A stretch of 64,000 nt of DNA from Artocarpus heterophyllus (lineage: Eukaryota; Streptophyta; Magnoliopsida; Rosales; Moraceae), in the NCBI GenBank assembly GCA_025403435.1, contig CM046332.1:5735403-5799402 (forward strand). Direction: 5' to 3'. The translations under genes and the position numbers were made by a program. The notes under the pieces were generated by a model. The model saw only the letters and a list, made by a program, of their open reading frames with translations, was not told the origin of the DNA and did no database searches. Below are positions 10,701 through 21,623 of this stretch, piece by piece; the first letter of the stretch is position 1, and every line of letters begins with the position of its first letter.

Positions 10701-12334
10701 TGGTGTTAACGGAACAAGAGTGATCATTTTTTGATTGTGAACAAATGAGTACTTGTTGGTGAAACCATCATGCTTAACTCGCCGATCAAATTGCCATGGT
10801 CTGCCTAATAACAAGTGCCCAGCTTGCATTGGAACCACATCGCACAAAACTTCATCTTCATATCTTCCAATGCGAAAAGAAACTAACACTTGCTTATGCA
10901 CCTTTACCTCACCAGTATCATTTAACAATTGCAATTTATATGGTCGAGGATGCTTAATTGTTGGCAACGCTAACTTCTCTACCATGGTTGTGCTTGCAAC
11001 ATTAGTACAACTCCCACCATCAATAATCACACAACATACCTTGTTTTGAACGTGGCACCTAGTGTAGAAGATTTTTTCCCGTTGCACCTCTTCATCTTCT
11101 TCTTTGGCTTGCACACTTAAAGCTCTCCTTGTGACCAACAATTCTCCTTGGACAGCGCACTCCTCATCGTTGGCATCCTCTAACGAAGGCATAGAGTCAT
11201 TGTCTGAATCCTCCTCGGTTTCAATCTCTCCATTGTCCCGCATCACCATAGCTCGTTTGTTCGGACATTGGCTTGCTATGTGATCCCTGCCTTGACCTTT
11301 AAAACATTTAATATCACGATTCTGAGTAGTGGAAGAATCGGATTTACCTTGATTCCCATGGCTGGCCACCTCTTGTTTTTGCTCGGTCTTTGGCTTGGTG
11401 TTGGGTAGCTTCTCATCCTTCTTCCATTGGTTCATTTTCCAAGCGGATGTACTCGGGTTTTGGCTAGGACATGTGTTACTGCCCCTCCTCACATAAGTTG
11501 ATTCTCAATTTTAATAGCCATGTGCACCATGTCCTCCAACTCCACATAATGTTGTAACTCAACGGCATTGTGAATATCTCGGTTCAAGCCCGTCAAAAAC
11601 CTTGCCATTGTAGCCTCCCGATCCTCCTCTATATTAGCCCGAATCATCATAACCTCCATCTCCTTATAGTACTCCTCTACACTCCGGTTGCCGTGCTTAA
11701 GATTTTGTAGTTTGTTATACAACTCCCGGTAGTAGAAAGTTGGTACAAACCGCTTTCTCATCACGGTCTTCATCTCTTCCCATGACTCAATAGGTCGCTC
11801 TCTATTTCGTCTCCTGTTTATAACAAGTTGATCCCACCAAGTAATAGCATAATCAGAAAATTCAATTACTGCCAATTTTACCTTCTTTGCCTCAGAATAG
11901 TAGTGGCAGTCAAAGATGAACTCCATTTTCCTCTCCCATTCTAGGTACGCTTCTGGATTGGATTTGCCTTGAAATGATGGTATCTTCATTTTTATGCCTC
12001 TCAAACTATCATCTTCCTGCTTCCTAACTCCTCTATCCCGTCCAAATCTTCGGTGACTACCCGCTGAATCTTCTTCTTCATCAAACTCTTCCCCATCAAT
12101 CCTATAGTAGTCATCAACCTCTCCTCTAACCGGAACCCTTTCTCACCTACGCGCATGAGGAACATGTTGTGGCTGTTCCGCACGTGCGTTTTCTATCCGG
12201 TCTATCCTCTCATGAAGCTGTCCTAACTCTCCCCTTAACAATCGCCTCATCTCCCCCATCATCGCTTCCATAAGAAGTTTTGGGTCTGCTGCACCCGAGG
12301 TACCCTCAATAGTGTTCTTGCTGTTGTTTGACAT
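7515..12334 (-). pseudogene. gag-pol: B2 gag-pro-pol polyprotein (broken)
   Basis: Gag ATG at 12334 (MSNNSKNT), after the T-rich leader end. Order: coiled-coil-like N-terminus ([18 protein letters not shown]), core ([19 protein letters not shown]), zinc knuckle with its second Cys changed to Gly (CFKGQGRDH, near 11295), protease ([15 protein letters not shown]), RT with YFDDILIYS near 9790, RNase H ([21 protein letters not shown]), INT zinc region ([11 protein letters not shown]), catalytic motifs [21 protein letters not shown] and TDGQTEVVN, the [17 protein letters not shown] module, and the LTR-encoded tail ending at 7515. Several stops and frameshifts (for example TGA near 12148, breaks near 11490, 9460 and 9110) make it non-functional. 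Confidence 0.93.
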
Positions 12335-12887
12335 TTTGCAAAGGACCTTACCACACTCCCTTACGTGTTTCACTCGTGAAATGGTTCACTCAATTTCACT
12401 CGTGTTTACACTCAATACTTTCGGCTTTTGTCCACTCTAATGCTCTCGCCTCTATGCCTTTTTCCACTCGTTAATTCTCACTCAGTTCCTATAAAACTAG
12501 TCAAATCAATATCAAAATTTCCTTGACAATTCACAAATAGATTACCAAAGAGACAAGACTATAACAGGAACAAAGAATTTAGGCTTTCAGAATCACACCC
12601 AAAAGGAACAAAATTTGATGAAAAATTTTTGGTCTGTGTAGGGAATTCAATTTTGGATTCCTTGAATGATGAATAACAAGAATTCAATTTTTTTTTTGGA
12701 TCCTCTTTTTTTTTTCATTTCTTTTTTTTTTCTTTCTTTTCGTTTCTTTTCTTTCTTTCTTTTCTTTTTGGATCTTTTTTTTTTTTTAAACCGACTTTGA
12801 TAATGGAAATCAAAACTCACGAATAACTGAAATAAGCTAAGAGAACGGATAAGCAAAACCTGATTAGAACCTCACTCTGATACCAAA
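12335..12887 (-). other. Leader of B2
   Basis: About 550 bp between gag and PBS. Holds the T/C-rich low-complexity block (12690-12787) and the PBS complement CTCTGATACCAAA (12875-12887) directly next to the LTR. No reading frame of its own; the lysine-rich frame here is translated low-complexity DNA. Confidence 0.85.
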
Positions 12888-13685
12888 TGATACGAACCCT
12901 GCCAAGAACTGACGCGACCCTAACCAGAATTGGTTTCCAAGATCAAAATTTCTAACCGGTTTTGAATGGAACCGCGACCCGATGCCTAACAAGAAGCACG
13001 AACCTTGGTATGTGAGGACGCCACAATCAGCTATGGATGGACTGATTAATAAGTCTTGGTATGTGAGGACGCCACAATCAGCTATGGATGGACTGATTGA
13101 TAAGTCTATGAATGCCACGAAAATTTCCAATAAGTTTGAATTGTTCGTTTAGGAACTAAAGAGAATTAAACCTCAAAATTATGTGTTATTACTTGTCTTC
13201 CATTGAATGAAATTTGTTACAATATATAGGGGTTCCTATGCGAATTTTTCGCTCCTAATTCCCATGGAATTTCGGGAAAATCATTTACCAAATGTCAAAT
13301 CTAAACTAAATAAGGATAGTTCCCTTAATGGCTTAAAAGCCTTACAATAATAGAAATAACACAAACGCAAAAAGGAAACTAGACATTAAAAGGAAAATAA
13401 GCTGATTCTTCTCGCCATGTGTCACCTCAAAACGGGAAAGTAACTGAAATGGAAATTACTCGATCCCTTCTAGAGCTTGAATCACGCATTTGTTGGTTTG
13501 GTTGTTGCATGCAATTCCCTCAATGGGCCTCCATGCAATGGCTTGAGCCCAAGTTGCTTGACCATATAAATAAGCGTTTCTTTAAACTTCTTCGCACGAG
13601 CTCTCGTAACCAGACCAATGGGAACTTGAATTGGATCTGAATATGTCTCCCACGTGCTCTTGCTTGTCTAATGATGTCCTCATCA
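12888..13685 (-). repeat. 5' LTR of B2 (long type)
   Basis: 798 bp, TGATACGAAC to GTCCTCATCA, two 51-bp units. Near-identical in layout to its partner at 6947. It lacks about 9 bp at 13560, where CATATAAATAAGC replaces the usual AATCAGCCCAATAAGC. Confidence 0.92.
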
Positions 13686-16600
13686 CGGGCACTTGTTACT
13701 AGGTCGACCATGGCAATTTGATTGTCGAGTCAAACATGATGGCTACACCAATAAATATTCTCTTGTGCACAACCAGAGACCATTCACTCTTGTACCAATG
13801 ACACCAAAACAGGTTCATGAAGATCAAGTTTGGTTACAAAAGGAGTGTGAACAAAAAGGAGAGAATGAGAAAAAGAGAGAGAAAGGGAGTGAAAATAATG
13901 AATGTTGGAGTGCAGAGAGAGAGTTCGGCCAAAGAGGGAAAAAAGATAGAGGGGCCGAGAAAAAGGAGAGAAAAGGAGAGAACATTGAGAGAGCCAGTAC
14001 AAAAGAAGATTTGGCCAATGAGGTAAAATTGGAGAGAAAAACAAACTTTTATGCAAGAGAGAGTGATGTGAGAAGAGCTTTGTTTTCTAATCAGCCGATG
14101 ATTTTACTCATGTACAAGGAGGCATTATTAAACACTAACGATCTTGATTCCACCTTGCATAGTTCTGTTGTTTCTCTTTTGCAGGAGTATGAGGAAATCT
14201 TTCCCGAGGAAACACCGCAAGGTTTACCTCCAATCCGCTGGATTGAACATCAAATCGACTTCATACCTAGAGCTACAATTCCAAACCGACCAGCCTATAG
14301 AAGTAATCCCGAGGAGACAAAGGAACTCCAACGGCAGGTAATGTGAGTTGATGTAGAAGGGACACGTGAGAGAAAGCATGAGCCCGTGCGCCGTACCAGT
14401 TTTACTTGTGCCTAAGAAAGATGGGACTTGGAGAATGTGCGTTGATTGTCGAGCCATCAAGAACATCACGGTAAAGTATCGACATCCCATTCCTCGCTTG
14501 GATGACATGTTAGATGAATTGCATGGTGCTTGTGTGTTTTCTAAAATTGATTTTAAGAGTGGATATCATCAAATTCGCATGAAAGAGGGAGACGAGTGGA
14601 AGACGGCTTTCAAAACAAAACAAGGTTTGTATGAGTGGTTGGTAATGCCTTTCGGTTTAACCAATGCGCCTAGCACATTTATGTGTTTAATGAACCATGT
14701 TTTGCGAGCTTTCATTGGGAAATTTGTCGCTATTTATTTTGATGATATCCTGATCTATAGCAGCAATTTGGATGATCATATTGAACATTTGAAACTTGTT
14801 TTAAATGTTTTACGGAAGGAAAAGTTGTATACTAATCTTAAGAAGTGTACCTTTTGCACGGATAAGCTTGTTTTTCTTGGTTTTGTTGTTAGTGCTCAAG
14901 GTATATAGGTCGACGAAGAAAAGTTTAGGGCTATCGAAGAATGGCCAAGTCCCACAAGCGTTGGAGAAGTACGGAGTTTTCATGGACTTGCTAGCTTTTA
15001 CCGGCGGTTTGTAAGGGATTTCAGTACTTTGGCTGCACCACTCACAGAAGTAATCAAGAAGAATGTTGGGTTTAAGTGGGGAGAAGAACAAGAGAAGGCG
15101 TTTCGGCTTATTAAGCATAAGCTTACACATGCTCCTTTACTTGCTTTACCTGATTTTTCTAAAACATTTGAAATTGAATGTGATGCTTCTGGTGTAGGTA
15201 TAGGTACCGTGCTGATGCAAGGAGGACGACGAATTGCGTATTTCAGTGAAAAATTGAGTGGGTCAACACTAAATTACCCTACCTATGACAAGGAGTTGTA
15301 CGCGTTGGTTCGAGTATTAAAGACTTGGCAACACTACCTATGGCCCAAGGAATTCATGATTCACACTGATCACAAGTCATTGAAACATGTGAAGGGACAA
15401 CAAAAGTAGAACAAGTGGCATGCCCGCTGGGTGGAATTCATCGAGACATTTCCTTATGTCATTCGATACAAGCAAGGTAAGGAGAATGTTGTTACGGATG
15501 CACTTTCTCGCAGGTACGCATTACTTTCTATCCTTGACGCTAATCTGCTTGGTTTTGAGCATATTAAGGATTTATACCCTTTAGACCAAGATTTTAGTGA
15601 GGAGTATCGAGTTTGTGAGAAAAACGCAATGGGTAAATTTTATAGGCATGATGGATTTTTGTTTCGGGAGAATAAGCTTTGTGTGCCTAATTGTTCTTTG
15701 AGAGATTTGTTAGTAAGGGAATCCCATGGTGGCGGATTGATGGGGCATTTTGGAATTGGTAAAACTTTAGCTGTTTTGTAGGAACACTTCTTTTGGCCAC
15801 ACATGAAAAGGGATGTTGAAAGGATATGTAGTAGATGTGTCACGTGTAGGCAAGCTAAATCGAGAACACAACCCCATGGTTTATACACACCTTTGCCAAT
15901 TCCTAGTGAGCCTTGGACTAATATTGCAATGGACTTTGTGTTAGGTTTACCTAGGAACAAACGTGGGAAGGATAGTGTGTTTGTGGTTGTAGATCGGTTT
16001 TCTAAGATGACACATTTTATTCCCTGTCATAAAACTGATGATGCATCGCATGTTGCTAAATTGTTCTTTAGGGAGATTGTGAGAATACATGGCATGCCTA
16101 GGACAATTGTTTCAGATAGAGATGCTAAGTTCTTGAGCTACTTTTGGAAGACTTTGTTGAGTAAGTTAGGTACTAAGCTATTGTTTTCTACTACTTGCCA
16201 CCCACAAACTGATGGTCAAACTAAGGTAGTAAATAGGACTTTGTCAACCTTATTAAGAGCAATCATTAGTAAGAACATTAAATCATGGGACGACTGTTAA
16301 CCGCGTGTTGAGTTTGCATATAATCGCTCTGTCCATTCTGCTACTAAGTATTCACCTTTTGAAATTGTTTATGGTCTAAATCCTTTATCACCACTGGATT
16401 TATCACCACTACTTGTTTCTGAGTGTGTTAATTTAGATGGCAAAAGGAAGGCTGACTTTGTTAAATAGATTCATGAGAAAACAAGACTCAACATTGAGCA
16501 AAGAACGGAACAATATGCAAAGCAAGCCAACAAGGGGCGACATAAGCTGATTTTTGAACCCAGAGACTGGGTGTGGTTGCACTTTACAAAGGAGCATTTT

Positions 16601-17017
16601 CCAGAACAAAGAAAGTCAAAGTTGTTACCACGGGGAGATGGTCCATTTCAAGTCCTTGAAAGAATTAATGACAATGCTTACAAGTTGGATTTGCAAGGTG
16701 AGTATAATGTAAGTGCTACCTTCAATGTTTCTGATTTGAGTCCTTGTGATGCAGAGTCTGCTTTGAGGACAAATCCTTTTCAAGAGGAGGGGAATGATGG
16801 AGACTTAGGGAGCTCAAATGCATGGAAGGTGGTTGACCCAATACAAATTCCTGTTGGACCAGTCACAAGAGCCCGAGCTAAGAAATTCAAGGAAGCACTA
16901 AATGGGCTGATTCACGAAATCTGGAATCAAAAAAATTTATGCAAGCCCATTGACCCAGGCCCACGTCAACCACAACGGTGCGTCAATTTGATCCAAGTTC
17001 TAGAAGAATCCGGATGA
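13686..17017 (+). pseudogene. pol: A1 protease end, RT, RNase H, integrase
   Basis: Continues from 6946 at GHLLLGRPW (here broken to [13 protein letters not shown] by the target site). Then a Lys/Glu-rich linker (13830-14010), RT ([27 protein letters not shown] near 14740), RNase H ([13 protein letters not shown] near 15165), INT zinc region ([11 protein letters not shown]) and D,D,E motifs ([30 protein letters not shown], with E changed to K at the catalytic Glu). The last part overlaps the LTR and ends in IQVLEESG at 17017. Breaks: frameshift near 14340, TAG at 14906 and 15779 (both CAG in sister copies), and stops near 15407 and 16298. Confidence 0.92.
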
Positions 17018-17554
17018 GTCAAGCCTGATTGAAATCAGCTCAAATTTTGCAAGATCAAGTCAATGGAAGACTTTTAGAAACCCTCCCATTTTGGCACACA
17101 CGCGGCTAATCATTTATGCAAATTGTTGACGAGGATTAATTGCACTATCCTTTTATTGTTGGGCGTGTAAATGGCTGAAAATCAGCCATTAAGACTTTCC
17201 TTTCTTTTGGTTTTTATTTTAGGCTTAGTAATTATGTTTGAATTTGTCAACTTTTCTTTTTGGGCAACACTTTGTAATTTTGGCCTATAAATAGGCATTC
17301 CTAAAGTTAATGGAGAATCAATGAATGTTTATTTTCTAGGAGAAATAATTCTTTCTTTGGTTCTTTGACGAACTGCACGAACTCTTCGGGTCAATTCGAG
17401 TGTTCCACCCCGACTTATCAATCAAGCTTTCTATCCTTGATTGTGGCGTCTACGATATACCAAGGTTCTTGCTTCAATATAAGCAATGGGTCGCGGTGAC
17501 TTCCTTCCAAATCTGAGTAGAAACGATCTTGGTGCCTTCTTATTGATAACGGGT
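16795..17554 (+). repeat. 3' LTR of A1, end missing
   Basis: Starts TGATGGAGAC right after the polypurine tract AAGAGGAGGGGAA (16782-16794). It stops at GATAACGGGT, about 30 bp short of the normal CTTATCA end, where the first SMART LTR begins. Confidence 0.9.
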
Positions 17555-18499
17555 TGATGTTTCCCACATCGGTTAGAGAGGGTGGTCTTGGGTGTTATAT
17601 ATATGGGTTCACAATCCTCCCCTTAAGAGCTAGCTTTTGGGGTGGAGTTAAGGGGGTTCATATCATATGGTATCAGAGCCAAACCTCTGCTGGTCGGTGG
17701 CGCATGTACAAAGGTTCCCTGCCGCTCGTGTGGGTTAACGATGGAGTTGGCACGAGGACTGTGCAATCTAAAGGGGTCGGGAATGATGTGTCCCACATCG
17801 GTTAGAGAGGGTGGTCTTGGGTGTTATATATATGGGTTCACAATCCTCCCCTCACGAGCTCGCTTTTGGCGTGGAGTTAGGTGGGTTCATATCATAAATG
17901 ATGTGTCCCACATCGGTTAGAGAGGGTGGTCTTGGGTGTTATATATATGGGTTCACAATCCTCCCCTCACGAGCTAGCTTTTGGGGTGGAGTTAGGTGGG
18001 TTCATATCATATGGTATCAGAATCAAACCTCTGCTGGTTGGTGGGTGCATGTACAAAGGTTCCCTGCCGCTTGTGTAGGTTAATGACGGAGTTGGCACGA
18101 GGACGTGTAGTCTAAAGGGGTCGGGAATGATGTGTCCCACATCGGTTAGAGAGGGTGGTCTTGGGTGTTATATATATGGGTTCACAACCCTCCCCTCATG
18201 AGCTAGCTTTTGGGGTGGAGTTAGGTGGGTTCATATCAAATGGTATCAGAGCCAAACCTCTACTGGTCGGTGGGCGCATGTACAAAGGTTTCCTGCCGTT
18301 CGTGTGGGTTAACGACGGAGTTGGCACGAGGACGTGTAGTCTAAAGGGGTCGGGAATGATGTGTCCCGCATCGGTTAGAGAGGGTGGTCTTAGGTGTTAT
18401 ATATATGGGTTCACAACAGACCCCTCATGAGCTAGCTTTTGGGGTGGAGTTAGGTGGGTTCATATCATATGGTATCAGAGCCAAACCTCTGCTGACCGT
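17555..18499 (+). mobile_element. SMART-like elements in a direct array
   Basis: Five 111-bp LTRs in the same orientation: 17555-17665, 17784-17894, 17899-18009, 18128-18238, 18357-18467. Four spacers: three are about 118-bp internal regions that start with a PBS (TGGTATCAGAGCC) and end with a polypurine tract (AAAGGGGTCGGGAA), and one is only 4 bp (TAAA). After the last LTR the internal region stops after about 32 bp at 18499. Internal domains therefore share LTRs (LTR-int-LTR-int-LTR), as expected from unequal recombination. No protein is encoded; open frames across the repeats are accidental. Size and PBS fit the plant SMART/TRIM class; the specific family is not identified. Confidence 0.9.
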
Positions 18500-19177
18500 T
18501 GATATGAACCCACCTAACTCCACCCCAAAAGCTAGCTCGTGAGGGGAGGATTGTGAAACCATATATATAACACCCAAGACCACCCTCTCTAACCGATGTG
18601 GGACACATCATTCCCGACCCCTTTAGACTGCACGTCCTTGTGCCAACTCCGTCGTTAACCCACACGAGCGGCAGGGAACCTTTGTACATGCGCCCACCGA
18701 CTAGCAGAGGTTCGGCTCTGATACCATATGATATGAACCAACCTAACTCCACCCCAAAAGCTAGCTCGTGAGGGGAGGATTGTGAAACCATATATATAAC
18801 ACCCAAGACCACCCTCTCTAACCGATGTGGGACACATCACGTGGGACACATCAGCCGTACGAACCCACCTAACTCCACCCCAAAAGCTAGCTTGTGAGGG
18901 GAGGATTGTGAACCCATATATATAACACCCAAGACCACGCTCTCTAACTGATGTGGGACACATCATTCCCGACCCCTTTAGACTACACGTCCTCGTGCCA
19001 ACTCCGTCGTTAACCCACACGAGCAGCAGGGAACCTTTGTACATGCACCCACCGACTAGCAGAGGTTTGGCTTTGATACCATATGATATGAACCCACCAA
19101 ACTCCACCCCAAAAGCTAGCTCATGAGGGGAGGGTTGTGAACCCATATATATAACACCCAAGACCACCCTCTCTAAC
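18500..19177 (-). mobile_element. SMART-like elements, inverted half of the array
   Basis: Four LTRs on the minus strand: 18500-18610, 18729-18839, about 18858-18965 (first bases altered), and 19084-19177 (truncated by about 17 bp). Internal regions lie at 18611-18728 and 18966-19083. Between the second and third LTR, 18840-18853 repeats the last 14 bp of the LTR (GTGGGACACATCA), a variant also seen at 38968 and 39299. At 19178 family A gag resumes with no target duplication. Confidence 0.88.
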
Positions 19178-20185
19178 GTTCCAAATCTTCAGTTGTAAGT
19201 ATTAATGAGGCAAATGGAACGGTTGTTGACTCAAGCGCGAGAGCCCTTTCAGGAGAGATTAGATGAAGTTGATGCCAGAACACGTAATTGGCAACCACAA
19301 AACAGGCAAAATAGGCGGAGGGGTGGATGTGTTCTATCGGAGGAAGATGAATTAGAAGAGTTGGAGGAACCACTGATAAATAGGGGCAGATTTAGGCGTG
19401 GAAATGGGAATAGAGAAGCTAGGGATCGGGAAGACAATAATATGGGAGGTATTAGAATGAAGATTCTGCCATTCCAAGGGAAAAATGACCCCGGAGCGCA
19501 CCTAGAGTGGGAGAAGAAAGTAGAGCTAGTGTTTGATTGCCATAACTACTCAGAGTTAATGAAAGTTAAGCTTGTTGCAATTGAGTTCTCCGACTATGCA
19601 ATTGTATGGTGGGATCAGTTGGTAATGAATAGGCGACAAAACCGAGAGCACCCGATTGAGACATGGGAGGAGATGAAAACGGTGATGAGAAAGGGATTTG
19701 TGCCCAACCATTACTACGGGAATTGTACAAAAAGTTGCAAGGACTTAGACAAGGAAACAGGAGTGTGGAGGAATATTATCAAGAAATGGAAATAGCCATG
19801 ATACGAGCCAATGTTGAAGAAGATCGAGAAGCAACCATGGCAAGATTTTTGCAAGGGCTAAACCTAGATATTCAAGATAGGGTGGAGATGCAACACTACG
19901 TAGAATTAGAAGACATGTTGCACATGGCCATCACAATAGAGCGGCAGCTCAAGAGGAGGGGTAGTTCACATGTGAACATTAGTTTGGCACCTTCTTCATG
20001 GAAGCCGAATTATGGGAAGAGAGAAGAGAAATCGGTTGCTAGGCCAAAGTTCGAGCCAAAACCATCCACGGCTAGCCCTCAAACCAAGGTAAACATGATT
20101 CATCCACTTCTCGAAACCGTGATATTAAATGTTTCAAATGCCAAGGCAGTGGTGCCATCTCAAGCCAATGTCCGAACAAAAGGGT
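19178..20185 (+). pseudogene. gag: A0 gag, residue 18 to zinc knuckle
   Basis: Starts VPNLQL, picking up the frame broken at 2486 with only four codons missing. Coiled-coil-like LMRQMERLL, core MKILPFQGKNDPGAHLEWE, then a frameshift near 19725 (HYYGNCTK instead of HYYRELYK), then a damaged CCHC knuckle (the sequence after it reads TSQANVRTKG out of frame). Stop TAA at 19196. It is cut in NKR at 20185 by B3 and continues at 36877 after the duplicated AGGGT. Confidence 0.9.
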
Positions 20186-20953
20186 TGATGAGGACATCAT
20201 TAGCACAAGCAAGAGCACGTGGGATGAGACATATTCAGATCCAATTCAAGTTCCCATTAGTCCGGTTATGAGAGCACGTGCGAAAAAGTTCAAAGAAACG
20301 CTTTTTAGGCTGATTCAAGCAACTTGGGCTCAAGCTATTGCATGGAGGCCCATTGAGGGAATTGCATCTGACATCCAGACCAACAAATGCATGATTCAAG
20401 TTTTAGAAGGGACCGAGTAAATTCCATTTCAGTTACTTTCCCGTTTTGAAGCGACAAGTGGTGAGACAAATCAGCTATTTACCTTTTTAATGTCTAGTTT
20501 CCTTTTTCTTTTTGAAACATGCATTTGTGTTATTGCTATTATTGTAAGGCTTTTAAGCCATTAAGGGAACTTACCTTATTTGCTTTAGATTAGACGTTTT
20601 GGTAATTGATTTGCCCGAAATTCCATGGGCAATTAAGAGCTGAAAATTCACATAGGGGAACCACTATATATTGTAATGAATTTCATTCAATGGAGGATAA
20701 GTTTTAACACACAATTTGAGGTTTAATTCTCTTTGGTTCTTAGACGAACTATTCAAACTTATCGAAAAATTCTGTGGTGTTCATAGACTCATCAATCAGT
20801 CCGTCCATAGCTGATTGTGGCGTCGTCGCATACCAAGGTTCGTGATTCTTGTTAGGCATCGGGTCGCGGTTCCATTCAAAATCAGTTAGGAATGTTGATC
20901 TTGGAAACCAATTTTGGTTAGGGGCGCGTCAGTTCTTGGTGGGGTTTGTATCA
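20186..20953 (+). repeat. 5' LTR of B3 (short type)
   Basis: 768 bp, TGATGAGGAC to GTTTGTATCA, one 51-bp unit. The next bases are the PBS (TTTGGTAATCAGAG, with an extra A). Confidence 0.92.
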
Positions 20954-21623
20954 TTTGGTAATCAGAGTGAGGTTCTAATCAGATTTTGCTTATCCGTTCT
21001 CTTAGTTTATGTTTGTTTTAGTTATTCGTGAGTTTTGATTTCCATTATCAAAGTTGGCCAAAAAAAAAAAAAAGTCCAATTTAGAGTCTTAAACAAAAAA
21101 AAAAAAAGATCTGAAAAGAAAAGAAAGAAAGGAAAGAAAAAAAAAAGGAAAAGAAGAAAAACAAGAGGATCCGAAAAAAAAATAGTCGAATTTAGAGTCT
21201 GGGAACCTTCCGTAAATTTATTTTTTTTAAATTCTTGTAATTCATGGTTTAAGGAATCCAAAAATTGAATTCCCTGCAAAGTCCAAAAATTTTTGCTCAA
21301 ATTTTGTTCCTTTTGGGTGTGATTTCTGAAAGCCTAAATTATCTATGCTTATTATATTCTTGTTTCTAATCTAAGCCTCCTTGGTAATCTATTTGTGAAT
21401 TGTCAAGGAAATTTTGATATTGATTTGACTAGTTTTATAGGAACTGAGTAAGAATTAACGAGTGGAAAAAGGAATAGAGGCGACAGCATTAGAGTGGACA
21501 AAAGCCGAAAGTATTAAGTGCAAACACGAGTGAAATTGAGTGAACCATTTCACGAGTGAAACACGTAAGGGAGTGTGGTGAGGTCCTTTGCATTGTTTCT
21601 TACTTTGTTTTCCAGAAAAAAAA
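20954..21623 (+). other. Leader of B3
   Basis: PBS, A/G-rich tract with GGATCC (21060-21180), then conserved leader ending TTTGTTTTCCAG before the A run and gag ATG. No reading frame worth calling. Confidence 0.85.

Larger units (their letters stand above)
6947..13685 (-). mobile_element. B2: full-length family B element in A1 protease
   Basis: 3' LTR 6947-7746 and 5' LTR 12888-13685 flank an almost complete internal region. Target duplication is CGGAC (6942-6946) and CGGGC (13686-13690), one mismatch; other family A copies read CGGGC, so the left copy mutated. Its RT is a mosaic: the central PR/RT segment resembles family A while gag, RNase H and INT are family B. Confidence 0.93.
2487..17554 (+). 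mobile_element. Element A1: family A retrotransposon, inserted in A0 gag
   Basis: 5' LTR 2487-3276, leader, gag 3813-4138, gag/PR 5781-6946, PR-RT-RNaseH-INT 13686-16794, 3' LTR 16795-17554 (end missing). The gaps hold B1 and B2 on the opposite strand. Without them A1 is about 6.7 kb, a normal size for this family. Left flank is ATCTT; the right target copy is lost with the LTR end, where the SMART array begins. Both LTRs are of the younger sub-type. Confidence 0.85.

Noticed and set aside
12647..12856. Lysine-rich small protein on the minus strand (also near 21035, 24877 and 45323)
   Set aside because: Translation of the A/G-rich low-complexity leader tract; no conservation beyond base composition.
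13784..14056. Ser/Phe/Leu-rich minus frames opposite the pre-RT linker (also near 26809, 33463, 47532 and 59551)
   Set aside because: Antisense of the Lys/Glu-rich linker; open only because of its purine bias.
17555..17665. Cassandra TRIM (5S RNA-carrying LTR)
   Set aside because: The TCCCACATCGGTT box is shared, but I find no 5S-like A box/IE/C box block and the LTR is much shorter.
17860..18009. Pol III A/B-box promoter inside the SMART LTR
   Set aside because: GGGTTCATATCA only weakly resembles a B box (GGTTCRANYCC) and no convincing A box lies at the right distance.
17554..18430. Open frames across the SMART array (glycine/valine-rich repeats such as [18 protein letters not shown])
   Set aside because: They follow repeated LTRs and PBS/PPT sequence on both strands and show no codon preference or conserved start; they are by-products of the 111-bp repeat.
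17555..19177. CRISPR-like array of regularly spaced repeats
   Set aside because: The 'spacers' are nearly identical to each other and carry a tRNA-iMet PBS and a polypurine end; units have TG...CA termini and target duplications. It is a retroelement array in plant DNA.
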